Source: Prochlorococcus sp. AG-347-L02
Lineage (GTDB): Bacteria > Cyanobacteriota > Cyanobacteriia > PCC-6307 > Cyanobiaceae
DNA: 64,000 nt
NCBI GenBank assembly: GCA_003281255.1
Contig: QCCL01000001.1
Span: 186,001 to 250,000, forward strand
Reading direction: 5' to 3'
In this document: positions 41,498 to 51,338 of the stretch, piece by piece
Position numbering within the stretch: the stretch's first letter is position 1
Layout: each line of letters begins with the position of its first letter
Made by a program: the position numbers and the translations under genes
The notes under the pieces: generated by a model
What the model was told of the DNA's origin: nothing
The model's database searches: none
The model's input: the letters and a program-made list of their open reading frames with translations, nothing else

Positions 41498-42715
41498 TTA
41501 AAAATTTTTCTTCCACTTATTAGATATTTCTAAACATATTTTTTCATTTCCAGAAATACTCAGAAAAGGTTTTGAAAAATACTTATTTGTTAATTTAAAA
41601 ATATCTAACGATGAAATTTCCTCTATTTTTGAATTTAAATCGTTCTCAGAAATTGGTGAAATACCATAACTAATTAACTGTATCTTTCTCTGTAAAATTT
41701 CATCAAGTGATTGGTTGCCTAATAGAAAAGAACCTTTTAGTTTCTCTCTTGCTAAAAATATTTCAGCATCAGTTAACGGATTAAAAAGTAAATTTTTCCA
41801 TAGTGTTGATAAAAGTTCAAAAGCAAAAAGTGCTTGCTCATTAGAAACGGATAAATAAATTAAAAATGGGGCATTCCCACTCCTGATAGGATAATAAACA
41901 CCTAAATCGTAAGTGATACCATGTTTTTCTCTAAAAAGTTTAAATAAAGCAGCGCTCATTCCATAAGATAAGTATGACTCCAAAACCTTAAGAGGAAAAT
42001 ATTCACTACTTCTTCGCGAGCAGGTTTGATCCCCCATCATTATTATTGTTTGATTTGAATCATTATTAATGTAATCAAATCTATTCGTAGAATTTAAATT
42101 ATGATTTAAAGGATTTGATTTTTCTTTTAAGATTTTTTTTTCTAATGTTTCAAAATTTTCTCCATTTATTTCGGGATTATTTGAAATTAAATACTTTTCT
42201 CTATTTTTTAAATTTTTAAACTCAAGCAAAACATCTTCATGGGTAATCTTTGAGACATCATCAGCATTGCCGATTGTGTTGAAAGCATAAGGGTGATTTG
42301 AGTAAACAATTTTTCTCCATCTTTCAAAACAGATATTGAATGGATTCTCTTTATCTTTTTTTATGTGATCAATAGAAGATTTTTTTACTTTTTTAAATTC
42401 AGTTTCCGAAAGGATTGGCTTATTAACTATTAAATCCAATAAAGGTAATAATTTACTGAAATGTTCATTTAGGGATTTAATACTAATTAAAATACCATCC
42501 TCAAATATTTCTTGATTTAATTCTGCTCCATAGGACTCAATATAGTCAGAGAGTGTGAAATTGTTAAAACCTTCACATCCTCTGGTAAGTAATGAACAAA
42601 GGATCTTGTTTATCCCTTTTTTGCCAGCACTATCCATATCACTCCCCCCTTTAATCCAAATTGAAGCGGTTGAAAAATTTCTTTTTTTATTATTTAAAAA
42701 ATATCTTTTCAACAT
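41498..42715 (-). CDS. M16 peptidase-like subunit without catalytic zinc motif
   Basis: 405 residues. M16 fold, but no HxxEH; the corresponding region reads GINKILCSLLTRGCEG. The R/Y pair region FREKHGITYDLGVYY is kept. It likely forms the substrate-clamping half with the product of 42709-43959, as in other bacterial M16 heterodimers. It overlaps that gene by 7 bp. Confidence 0.87.
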   Translation of the reverse strand: MLKRYFLNNKKRNFSTASIWIKGGSDMDSAGKKGINKILCSLLTRGCEGFNNFTLSDYIESYGAELNQEIFEDGILISIKSLNEHFSKLLPLLDLIVNKPILSETEFKKVKKSSIDHIKKDKENPFNICFERWRKIVYSNHPYAFNTIGNADDVSKITHEDVLLEFKNLKNREKYLISNNPEINGENFETLEKKILKEKSNPLNHNLNSTNRFDYINNDSNQTIIMMGDQTCSRRSSEYFPLKVLESYLSYGMSAALFKLFREKHGITYDLGVYYPIRSGNAPFLIYLSVSNEQALFAFELLSTLWKNLLFNPLTDAEIFLAREKLKGSFLLGNQSLDEILQRKIQLISYGISPISENDLNSKIEEISSLDIFKLTNKYFSKPFLSISGNEKICLEISNKWKKNF

Positions 42716-43959
42716 TTACCAGGGGATGCAACTAAAGTGAATTTCTCTCCACGGATATATTCTGTGATCTCTTTGAAGTTATCCAAGTCATTCCAATATT
42801 TTAAATGACTCTCTAAATTATTTATTGAAGATTTTCTCCCCCAAAGAAGTTCATTTCCAAAAAATGAAGAGAGTTGTGTAGATGTCTCTAAATTAAAGAT
42901 GTAATTACTTTTGACAATATTTATTGCTTTTTTTATTTCATCCAAAGCCAAGGCTTTACAATTTGAGATCTCATCAATTGTTTTATTAATTTGCTTTTCT
43001 ACTAAATCAATATCTTTGTACTCACAACTTGCTTCGATTATAAATAATCCTCCTAATTCTCCAGCATTTACATCTACATATACCGATTCAACAAGATTAC
43101 TATCTTCTTTTAAAATTCTAACTAATCTGCTGTTCTTTCCAACAGATAATATTGATGCTAATGTCTCAAGACCAATAATATTTTTTTGATCATTTAGGTT
43201 TGGGATAAACCAAGCCATAAATATTCTTGAAAACTCTAAATTATCAAACTTAACAAACTCTCTGCCATTCCTAATTTTTAAAGAAGGTTTATTTTTAGGA
43301 TTTATTAAATTTGGACTTTCTTTTATGCCAGATAGATCACTATTTTCAAAAATTTTATAAATTTCTTCAGAGATATTACCCGCAATTGCAATACAAATTT
43401 TTTCGGTAGTGTAATGGTTGCGGTGAAATTTCACAAGGTCATTTATCTCTAAATTTTTAATACTATGCTCAGTTCCCAGAATCGAATTAGCATAATTCGG
43501 ACTTAACCAAACCCTTTTCAAGAAATAATTAAATAGTCTTTCTTCAGGCTGATCATTTTGTTGTTTTATTTCATCAATAACTACCCCTTTTTCTTTTATA
43601 AATTCATCAGGATTAAAATCTGGAGCAACGACAATATTTGTCAAAAGAGCAAGTGATTCTTTAAAGTTACTGTGTGGAACCAGCACATGGTAATGAACAT
43701 CATCATAACCAGTTGAAGCGTTACTTAATCCGCCTAATGATTCAATTTTATGGTCAAACTCACCTGGCATTATTTTGTTAGATCCTTTAAAAATCATATG
43801 TTCTAGAAAATGAGCAGTGCCGTTTTTATCAACATCCTCAAATGAAGAACCTGCTTTGCACCAAATATCAATGCTTATTAGCGGCAATTCTTTATTATCC
43901 ACAAACACACATCTAGTTTTGCTTGAATGGGTGTAGTAGTTAACATCTCCTACTTTCAT
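42709..43959 (-). CDS. M16 zinc metallopeptidase (catalytic)
   Basis: 416 residues. The inverted zinc motif HxxEH is seen as HFLEHMIFKGS. A downstream glutamate-rich helix is at KGVVIDEIKQQNDQPEERL. Related to processing peptidases and PqqL-type enzymes. Envelope or cytosolic location is not clear; no signal peptide is seen. Confidence 0.93.
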   Translation of the reverse strand: MKVGDVNYYTHSSKTRCVFVDNKELPLISIDIWCKAGSSFEDVDKNGTAHFLEHMIFKGSNKIMPGEFDHKIESLGGLSNASTGYDDVHYHVLVPHSNFKESLALLTNIVVAPDFNPDEFIKEKGVVIDEIKQQNDQPEERLFNYFLKRVWLSPNYANSILGTEHSIKNLEINDLVKFHRNHYTTEKICIAIAGNISEEIYKIFENSDLSGIKESPNLINPKNKPSLKIRNGREFVKFDNLEFSRIFMAWFIPNLNDQKNIIGLETLASILSVGKNSRLVRILKEDSNLVESVYVDVNAGELGGLFIIEASCEYKDIDLVEKQINKTIDEISNCKALALDEIKKAINIVKSNYIFNLETSTQLSSFFGNELLWGRKSSINNLESHLKYWNDLDNFKEITEYIRGEKFTLVASPGKC

Positions 43960-43976
43960 TTCGGTTCTCTCTTTAA

Positions 43977-44725
<749 letters not shown>

Positions 44726-44726
<1 letters not shown>

Positions 44727-45640
44727 TGAAATTAAAAATATTAAAAAATTTATTTATTTATTTTTTATTATTTACACCAATATCTCTTGGTGTTATTTCC
44801 TGTTCTGGAAATAATAAATCTAGTTCAAAATTTAAAGAGGAAGTAACTTCAGATTTCATACCTCCTATTACAGCTGTTGCCGCGCTTGGCCAACTTTCTC
44901 CTTCGGGAGAGATTAGAAAATTGGCAGCTCCAATAAGTCAGTTTGGCTCTTCCCCCCGAATTGTTGAAATTTTAGTAAATGAGGGAGATTTTGTAAAAAA
45001 AGGTGATACCCTAGCAATCTTTGAAAATGGAGAAAAATTAATTGCTGATCTTGAAAGAAACGAAAATCTTATTAATACTATTAACGAAGAAATTACCCTA
45101 AAGAAAGATCAAATTCAGAGGTATGAGTTAGCTTTGAACAAAGATGTATATTCTTTTGTAGAGTTTTCACAGAGAAAAGATGAATTATTAAAATTGCAAA
45201 AACATAAAATAAACCTTATCGGAGATCAAAAAAATATCAAGATAGATCTATTTAATTCAAAACTAAGGAGTCCAATCGATGGTTTTATCCTTGGAATAAA
45301 CACGAGAGTTGGTGAAAGGCCTCAAAATGAAGGGATTTTGGATATTGGTTCTAGTCAAAAAATGGAAGCTTTGATAGAGGTTTATGAATCTGACATCGAT
45401 AGAGTCTTTATCTCTCAGAATGTTGAATTGAGCAGTGAGAATGGAGGCTTCCAAAAAAATCTTAAGGGAAAGGTGATTAGGATTAGTCCTCAGGTAAAAC
45501 AAAGAAAAGTTCTATCGACTGATCCAACAGGGGATGCTGATTCACGAATTATCGAGGTACTAGTAAAACTAGATCAAGATTCTATAGATATCGTTCAAAA
45601 CTATGCAGGAATGAAAGTGATTGCAAAATTTATTCCCTAA
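44726..45640 (+). CDS. devB: DevB-type membrane fusion protein of an ABC exporter
   Basis: 304 residues, one N-terminal hydrophobic segment with a lipobox-like VISCSG, then HlyD-like parts (APISQFGSSPRIVEILVNEG, FVKKGDTLAIFENGEKL), a short coiled coil and a C-terminal barrel. It links the DevCA inner-membrane complex to a TolC-like pore. ATG overlap with the pcyA stop (TAATG). Confidence 0.88.
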
Positions 45641-46812
45641 TGAGTTTTTCTTTTTTAAAATTTAGAAAAATACCATTAGCTTGGTTGTTATTAACTAGGC
45701 AACCATTAAGGCTAGCAGTTGCAATAGCTGGAATAAGTTTTGCAGGGATTTTGATGTTTATGCAATTAGGTTTTAGAGATGGTTTATTTGACACGAGCGT
45801 AACTATTCATAAACTTCTAGATGCCGATCTCGTTTTAATAAGTCCCAGATCAAAAAGTTCTATAAGCATGAGTGGATTCCCAAAAAGAAGATTAATTCAA
45901 ACTCTCGCAGTAGAAGATGTTGAAAAAACAGCTCCCGTTAATCTAAATTATTTACTTTGGAGGAATCCCGAAAATCTTAAAACTAGATCAATACTTGCAT
46001 TAGGTTTTAATCCCTCCGATTCACTCCTTATAGATGAGGGATTCTCAAAGAAAGCTTATAAATTGAGAAATCCATCAAGAGTTCTTTTTGACAAACTATC
46101 TAGACCTGAATTTGGACCGATTGAAGAATGGTTCTTATCTGAAAAAAAAGTTGAGACTGAGGTTGCTGGGAAAAGAGTAATTGTTGAGGGTCTTGTGGAG
46201 TTGGGACCATCTTTTGGTGCAGATGGTAATTTGATAACTAGTCGAGAAACCTTCTTAAGACTTTTCCCTGCTAATCCTCCTGGCAGTATAGAAATTGGTT
46301 TGGTAAAGCTAAAAAAAGGATCTGATCCTGAATTGATTTCCAGGATATTAAATAACTCACTCCCAAATGATGTTAGGGTTCTTACAAAAAATCAATTTAT
46401 AGAATTTGAGAAGAATTATTGGAAAAATAGTACTGCAATAGGTTTTATATTTAGTTTGGGAGCATTGATGGGTTTCGTTGTAGGGTGTGTGGTTGTTTAT
46501 CAAATTCTCTATAGTGACGTTACAGATCACCTCCCAGAGTACGCCACCCTATTGGCAATGGGGTATAGACTTAAGTCCCTTTTCTTTGTTGTAGCTAGAG
46601 AAGGGTTTTTGTTGGCATTATTTGGATATTTACCTGCTTATTTCTCTGGTCAAATACTTTACTCAGTTATAAGAAGTTCCACTAGACTCCCTATAATAAT
46701 GGACGCAGATAAAACTATTTTAATTTTCTTATTAGTTTTAGTTATGTGTATGGGGTCCGCCGCTGTTGCGATGCGTAAATTAGTTGACGCAGATCCTGCC
46801 GAAATTTTTTAA
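45640..46812 (+). CDS. devC: DevC-type ABC exporter permease
   Basis: 390 residues with the MacB/FtsX-like topology: one N-terminal helix (LAVAIAGISFAGILMFMQLG), a large extracytoplasmic domain, and three C-terminal helices (GFIFSLGALMGFVVGCVVVY and following). It overlaps devB by one base. The substrate is unknown; in heterocystous relatives it exports glycolipids. Confidence 0.9.
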   Translation: MSFSFLKFRKIPLAWLLLTRQPLRLAVAIAGISFAGILMFMQLGFRDGLFDTSVTIHKLLDADLVLISPRSKSSISMSGFPKRRLIQTLAVEDVEKTAPVNLNYLLWRNPENLKTRSILALGFNPSDSLLIDEGFSKKAYKLRNPSRVLFDKLSRPEFGPIEEWFLSEKKVETEVAGKRVIVEGLVELGPSFGADGNLITSRETFLRLFPANPPGSIEIGLVKLKKGSDPELISRILNNSLPNDVRVLTKNQFIEFEKNYWKNSTAIGFIFSLGALMGFVVGCVVVYQILYSDVTDHLPEYATLLAMGYRLKSLFFVVAREGFLLALFGYLPAYFSGQILYSVIRSSTRLPIIMDADKTILIFLLVLVMCMGSAAVAMRKLVDADPAEIF

Positions 46813-46825
46813 CAATTGAAGATAA

Positions 46826-47554
46826 ATGGTTAAAGCTAATAAATCAAAAAATAATGTTAAAAACCTTAAAACAGTCTCAATAAATAATTTGAGTCACTTT
46901 TATGGAAAAAATGAGAATAAAAAACAAGTTCTTAATGACGTTAATCTAAATATTGACAAAGGAGAGTTGGTTCTTTTAAAAGGACCTTCTGGATGTGGTA
47001 AAACGACTCTTTTAACATTAATTGGTGCCTTGAGAACCTGTCAAAGTGGAGATTTAACTGTATTAAATAATCAGTTAAATGGAGCATCAAGGAAAACTCG
47101 TCAGATTCTTAGAAGAAGTATTGGAATGATTTTTCAAGGTCACAATCTTCTGAGATGTTTAACAGCAGAACAAAATGTCCAGATGGGCGCCGATTTAATA
47201 AAAGATTTAACATATTTGCAAAGACGTGAAATAGCACGGAATTGGTTGTCAGCAGTAGGATTAGAAGATCATCATAAAAAGTTGCCAAATGACTTATCTG
47301 GTGGGCAGAAACAGAGAGTGGCAATTGCTCGAGCTTTATCTGCCAACCCAAAACTTTTATTAGCTGATGAGCCCACTTCTGCTTTAGATAGTGTCACAGG
47401 AAGAGAAATAGTAACCCTTTTAAGGAAACTAGCAAAAGAACAAAATTGTTCTGTACTTATGGTGACCCATGATCCAAGAATTTCTGATATGGCTGACAGG
47501 ATATTAAACATGGAAGATGGTAAAATATATAGTGCTCATAGTGAGCTAATATAA
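46826..47554 (+). CDS. devA: DevA-type ABC exporter ATPase
   Basis: 242 residues. Walker A GPSGCGKTTLL, signature LSGGQKQR, Walker B LLLADEPTSALD and switch H in MVTHDPR. Closest to the MacB/LolD group, fitting DevBCA. It is 13 bp after devC. Confidence 0.93.
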   Translation: MVKANKSKNNVKNLKTVSINNLSHFYGKNENKKQVLNDVNLNIDKGELVLLKGPSGCGKTTLLTLIGALRTCQSGDLTVLNNQLNGASRKTRQILRRSIGMIFQGHNLLRCLTAEQNVQMGADLIKDLTYLQRREIARNWLSAVGLEDHHKKLPNDLSGGQKQRVAIARALSANPKLLLADEPTSALDSVTGREIVTLLRKLAKEQNCSVLMVTHDPRISDMADRILNMEDGKIYSAHSELI

Positions 47555-47572
47555 TTAAAAGTTAAAAATTTT

Positions 47573-47722
47573 ATGTCTAAGAGAAGGAATCTAAAAAAAG
47601 AAAAGCAGGAACGTAATAGAGCCTATGCTAGAAAATTCAAAAAAAGGAAATTGAGAACTGATGGAAGACCTGATGGTGGAAACGTTACAGGTACAGCAAA
47701 TAATGGCGGTGCAGCTGATTAA
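47573..47722 (+). CDS. Small 49-residue very basic protein
   Basis: MSKRRNLKKEKQERNRAYAR, then KFKKRKLRTDGRPD and a glycine-rich end (GGNVTGTANNGGAAD). It is 18 bp after devA. Such basic small proteins may bind nucleic acid. It resembles a small family in Prochlorococcus as I recall it; function unknown. Confidence 0.6.
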   Translation: MSKRRNLKKEKQERNRAYARKFKKRKLRTDGRPDGGNVTGTANNGGAAD

Positions 47723-47782
47723 GGAATATCTTTTATTTTATCTTTTGGAGTTAAATATTTTATGCATATTTAAGACATAATC

Positions 47783-48694
47783 ATGAATGTAAGTATTGTT
47801 ATACCGACTTACAATAGATTACCTATATTAGAGAAATGTCTATTTGCGCTTGAGAATCAAAAATTAAATACAAATATCACTAGTTATGAAGTAATAGTAG
47901 TTGATGATGGATCAACTGATGGGACAACTACATGGATAAATAAAAACAAAGATAATCTCCCACATGTTATTCTTTTTCAGCAAGAACATGGAGGTCCTGC
48001 ACTTGCAAGAAATTTGGGAGTAATTAAATCAAAATATGAAATTATTATATTCATTGATAGTGATCTTATTGTTTTAGACAATTTTATAAATTGCCACGTA
48101 GAAAAATTACTTGCCTCTTGGAGAAAAAATGAAAAAAAATGTTTTACCTATGGCTCGGTTGTCAATACATCTAATTTTCTAAATCCTCAGAGTGAAAAAC
48201 ATAAAATAATGGATACTTCTTTTGCATACTTTGCTACTGGGAATGTAGCAATATCAAAAGAATTGATTTTAAGTGTGGGATTATTTGACACTTCTTTTAG
48301 TCTTTATGGTTGGGAGGATTTAGAACTTGGAGAAAGATTAAAAAAAATTGGGACAAAATTAATTAAATGCCCAAATGCAGTAGGTTTTCATTGGCATCCG
48401 CCATTTAATTGCGAACAAATAGATTCTTTAATAGCTCAAGAAAAAGAGAGAGCAAACATGGCTTTAGTGTTTTATAAGAAACACCCAAATTTAAGGGTTA
48501 GATTTATGATTCAATTAACCCCTCTCCATAATTTACTTTGGCAAATTCTTTGCTTGGGAGGACTAATCAGTGTTGACAGAATCCTTCCTTTATTAAAATT
48601 CTTAGTAAATATAAGAAGACATAGACTTGCACTTGAGATACTTAGGATCCCTCTAAATATGATTTACATTAAACAGTTAACCAAATCAAGATAA
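47783..48694 (+). CDS. Family 2 glycosyltransferase
   Basis: 303 residues with GT-A fold: VSIVIPTYNRLPILEKCL, VVDDGSTDGTT, GGPALARNLG, the metal-binding FIDSDL, and the acceptor region GLFDTSFSLYGWEDLELGER. Uses a nucleotide sugar; acceptor unknown. The C-terminal stretch is basic, with possible membrane contact. Confidence 0.92.
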   Translation: MNVSIVIPTYNRLPILEKCLFALENQKLNTNITSYEVIVVDDGSTDGTTTWINKNKDNLPHVILFQQEHGGPALARNLGVIKSKYEIIIFIDSDLIVLDNFINCHVEKLLASWRKNEKKCFTYGSVVNTSNFLNPQSEKHKIMDTSFAYFATGNVAISKELILSVGLFDTSFSLYGWEDLELGERLKKIGTKLIKCPNAVGFHWHPPFNCEQIDSLIAQEKERANMALVFYKKHPNLRVRFMIQLTPLHNLLWQILCLGGLISVDRILPLLKFLVNIRRHRLALEILRIPLNMIYIKQLTKSR

Positions 48695-48747
48695 AAAACT
48701 TTTAGAAATACACATCACTTGCTAAGATAGTTGAAATAAATTTCACA

Positions 48748-48820
48748 CATCTGACAGTTTCGGGTGAATTATTAATATTAATTCCCCGTCAGATGGAGGC
48801 TAACCCGAAACCCTTTTTAA
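48748..48820 (+). promoter_or_regulatory. Structured rpsB leader: two interleaved inverted repeats
   Basis: CATCTGAC (48748-48755) pairs perfectly with GTCAGATG (48788-48795). GTTTCGGGT (48757-48765) pairs perfectly with ACCCGAAAC (48803-48811). The order A-B-A'-B' gives either a pseudoknot or two exclusive hairpins. The second hairpin is followed by CCTTTTT, an intrinsic-terminator shape, six bases before the rpsB ATG. A third pairing, CGGG/CCCG with GAATTA/TAATTC (48761-48771 with 48779-48788), extends the first hairpin. This suggests control of ribosomal protein S2 synthesis. Confidence 0.65.
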
Positions 48821-48823
48821 ATT

Positions 48824-49528
48824 ATGGCTGTTGTATCGCTATCAGAAATGATGGAAGCTGGTGCTCATTTCGGGCATCAAACTAGACGTTGGAATCCCAA
48901 GATGTCTAAGTATATATATTGCGCGAGAAATGGAGTTCATATTATTGATCTTGTAAAAACAGCATTGTGTATGAACAATGCATATAAATGGACGAGAAAC
49001 GCTGCAAAAAGTGGCAAACGTTTCCTATTCGTCGGTACAAAAAAACAAGCATCAGATGTAGTGGCTCAGGAAGCTACACGCTGTGGAGCTGCATACGTAA
49101 ATCAAAGATGGCTTGGAGGAATGTTGACTAATTGGACAACAATGAAAGCTAGGATTGAAAGATTAAAGGATCTAGAAAGAATGGAAAGTAGTGGTTCAAT
49201 AGCAATGAGGCCTAAAAAGGAAGCTGCAGTATTAAGGAGAGAACTTGAAAGATTACAAAAATACTTAGGTGGACTTAAGGGTATGAGAAGATTACCAGAT
49301 GTAGTTGTATTGGTTGATCAGAGAAGAGAATCTAATGCAGTATTAGAAGCTAGAAAATTAGATATCTCATTAGTATCAATGTTGGATACAAATTGCGATC
49401 CGGATTTGTGTGAAGTTCCAATTCCTTGTAACGATGATGCAGTTAGATCTGTGCAACTTATTTTAGGAAGACTTGCGGATGCCATAAATGAGGGTAGAAA
49501 GGGCTCTAATGCCGAAAGAAAAAATTAA
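48824..49528 (+). CDS. rpsB: Ribosomal protein S2
   Basis: 234 residues. [41 protein letters not shown] and [16 protein letters not shown] are S2 hallmarks. Component of the small subunit. Followed by tsf 44 bp on, the usual bacterial order. No close Shine-Dalgarno precedes the ATG; a GGAGG lies 25 nt upstream inside the structured leader. Confidence 0.98.
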   Translation: MAVVSLSEMMEAGAHFGHQTRRWNPKMSKYIYCARNGVHIIDLVKTALCMNNAYKWTRNAAKSGKRFLFVGTKKQASDVVAQEATRCGAAYVNQRWLGGMLTNWTTMKARIERLKDLERMESSGSIAMRPKKEAAVLRRELERLQKYLGGLKGMRRLPDVVVLVDQRRESNAVLEARKLDISLVSMLDTNCDPDLCEVPIPCNDDAVRSVQLILGRLADAINEGRKGSNAERKN

Positions 49529-49572
49529 ATTCCAATTTTAAACTTACTATTCACTATTTTTTATTACTTCAA

Positions 49573-50229
49573 ATGGGAAACATTACAGCAAAACTTGTAA
49601 AAGATCTTAGAGACAAAACTGGCGCAGGAATGATGGACTGCAAAAAAGCACTTAACGAAACTGAAGGAAATCTAGATAAAGCTTTGGAATGGTTAAGAAA
49701 GAAAGGCATAGCTAGTGCTGAAAAGAAATCGGGAAGAGTAGCGGCAGAAGGGTCAATTGGTAGTTATATACATACTGGATCAAGAGTCGGAGTTTTACTA
49801 GAGTTAAATTGTGAAACTGATTTCGTTGCTAGAGGTGATATATTCCAATCTCTGTTGAAGGATGTCTCAATGCAAGTAGCAGCATGCCCAAATGTTGAGT
49901 ATGTATCAATTGATGAAATACCAGAAGATGTTGTGGAAAAAGAAAAGCAGATTGAAATGGGAAGGGATGATTTATCTGGAAAACCAGAACAAATTAAAGA
50001 AAAAATAGTTGAAGGGAGAATAGCAAAAAGACTTAATGAGCTTGTTTTGCTTTCACAACCCTACATTAAAGATAGTTCTCTAACAGTTGAGGATCTTGTT
50101 AAACAAGCAGCTGCAAAAATTGGGGAAAATATTAAAGTAAGACGTTTTACAAGATATACATTGGGTGAAGGTATAGAAAAAAATCAGATGGACTTTGCTG
50201 AAGAGGTCGCATCAATGCAAACAAATTAG
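49573..50229 (+). CDS. tsf: Translation elongation factor Ts
   Basis: 218 residues, the short form found in cyanobacteria and some other phyla. [19 protein letters not shown] at the N-terminus and the [10 protein letters not shown] motif bind EF-Tu and promote nucleotide exchange. Downstream gene follows at once. Confidence 0.98.
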   Translation: MGNITAKLVKDLRDKTGAGMMDCKKALNETEGNLDKALEWLRKKGIASAEKKSGRVAAEGSIGSYIHTGSRVGVLLELNCETDFVARGDIFQSLLKDVSMQVAACPNVEYVSIDEIPEDVVEKEKQIEMGRDDLSGKPEQIKEKIVEGRIAKRLNELVLLSQPYIKDSSLTVEDLVKQAAAKIGENIKVRRFTRYTLGEGIEKNQMDFAEEVASMQTN

Positions 50230-50233
50230 TCAC

Positions 50234-51316
50234 TTGAATGATTTGAATAATTTCAATAATTACATAGATATAGGTAAAATTAATTCTCAATTAGAGAGAG
50301 CAAACATACAAAAAAGAATATTAACTAGAAATATCTACAGGGAATATGAACTTTATCTTAATCTAGTAAGAAATCTACTTTTCATCTCTGTAGAAAAAGG
50401 CCTTAATCAAATATATAGTTATTCAACAATTAATGATAATTTTTTAAATGAAAATGAATTCTATAGTCTTTTTGAAAAAATAAGTAAATTAATAATTACG
50501 AATTTGCCTTTTTTAACGGTAGAACAATTAAAGATAAATGAGATTGAAAAAAATATAAATAAGGAAGTTAATTCTACTATTTTTGATAGTTCCACAAAAA
50601 TAAAGGATGAGCAAAAAGAAAAATTTCAATATGAAGATGGTTTTCAATTAAAAGAACCCACTCAGTTAGAGATTACTGAAGACTTTTCAATTACTTCTGA
50701 ATATTATCAAGTTCATAATTATGAGAGATTCGGATCACTTGATTTAGATAATAACCACCACAATAATTATTTATCTAAAAACAATATTTTTGAAAATTTA
50801 GGAGTTGAAAAACAATTTATTTCCTCCTTATTTGAATTAATAGGAGATGAAAAGGTGGAAAAACCAAGATATCAAGAAAAAGAAAATATTAATCAAATTG
50901 ATAATTTACCAAAAAATCAGATTCTTGATAAATTTGATTTAATAGACAAGTCATTGGAAAATTTACTATTGAATCTTTCATATAATATTAATCAAGAATT
51001 ATTCAAGGCAAATCTAATAAAAAAGATGATATCTAAAGATTCCTTTGATTACTTAGTAGGCAAAAATTTTTTGATAAAACATCCATATCCTTTTGTTATT
51101 AATTTCGAATTAAACTTAAATCGGTCATCATTAATCGAAAATAATTTTTCAAGCATTATTTTCTTCAATATATCTGCTGTTGAGTTAGAGTTTAAAAATC
51201 TAAATCTTTCTATTCAAAGGAACAAAATAAATGAGCTAAAAAATCAATTTCAGCGTTTGATTAAAAAAGAGACATATTGGAGGCAAAAAGAAATAACATT
51301 GAATAAGATACGTTGA
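50234..51316 (+). CDS. Hypothetical conserved protein between tsf and recG
   Basis: About 360 residues. The frame has no ATG near the start; TTG at 50234 just after tsf is preferred to TTG 50195, which lies within tsf. Very asparagine-, lysine- and glutamate-rich, with soluble helices (YELYLNLVRNLLFISVEKG at the N-terminal part). No motif recognised. Its position between tsf and recG suggests a conserved cyanobacterial hypothetical. Confidence 0.7.
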   Translation: MNDLNNFNNYIDIGKINSQLERANIQKRILTRNIYREYELYLNLVRNLLFISVEKGLNQIYSYSTINDNFLNENEFYSLFEKISKLIITNLPFLTVEQLKINEIEKNINKEVNSTIFDSSTKIKDEQKEKFQYEDGFQLKEPTQLEITEDFSITSEYYQVHNYERFGSLDLDNNHHNNYLSKNNIFENLGVEKQFISSLFELIGDEKVEKPRYQEKENINQIDNLPKNQILDKFDLIDKSLENLLLNLSYNINQELFKANLIKKMISKDSFDYLVGKNFLIKHPYPFVINFELNLNRSSLIENNFSSIIFFNISAVELEFKNLNLSIQRNKINELKNQFQRLIKKETYWRQKEITLNKIR

Positions 51317-51338
51317 AAAAATAACTCTTTTTTCAAAT

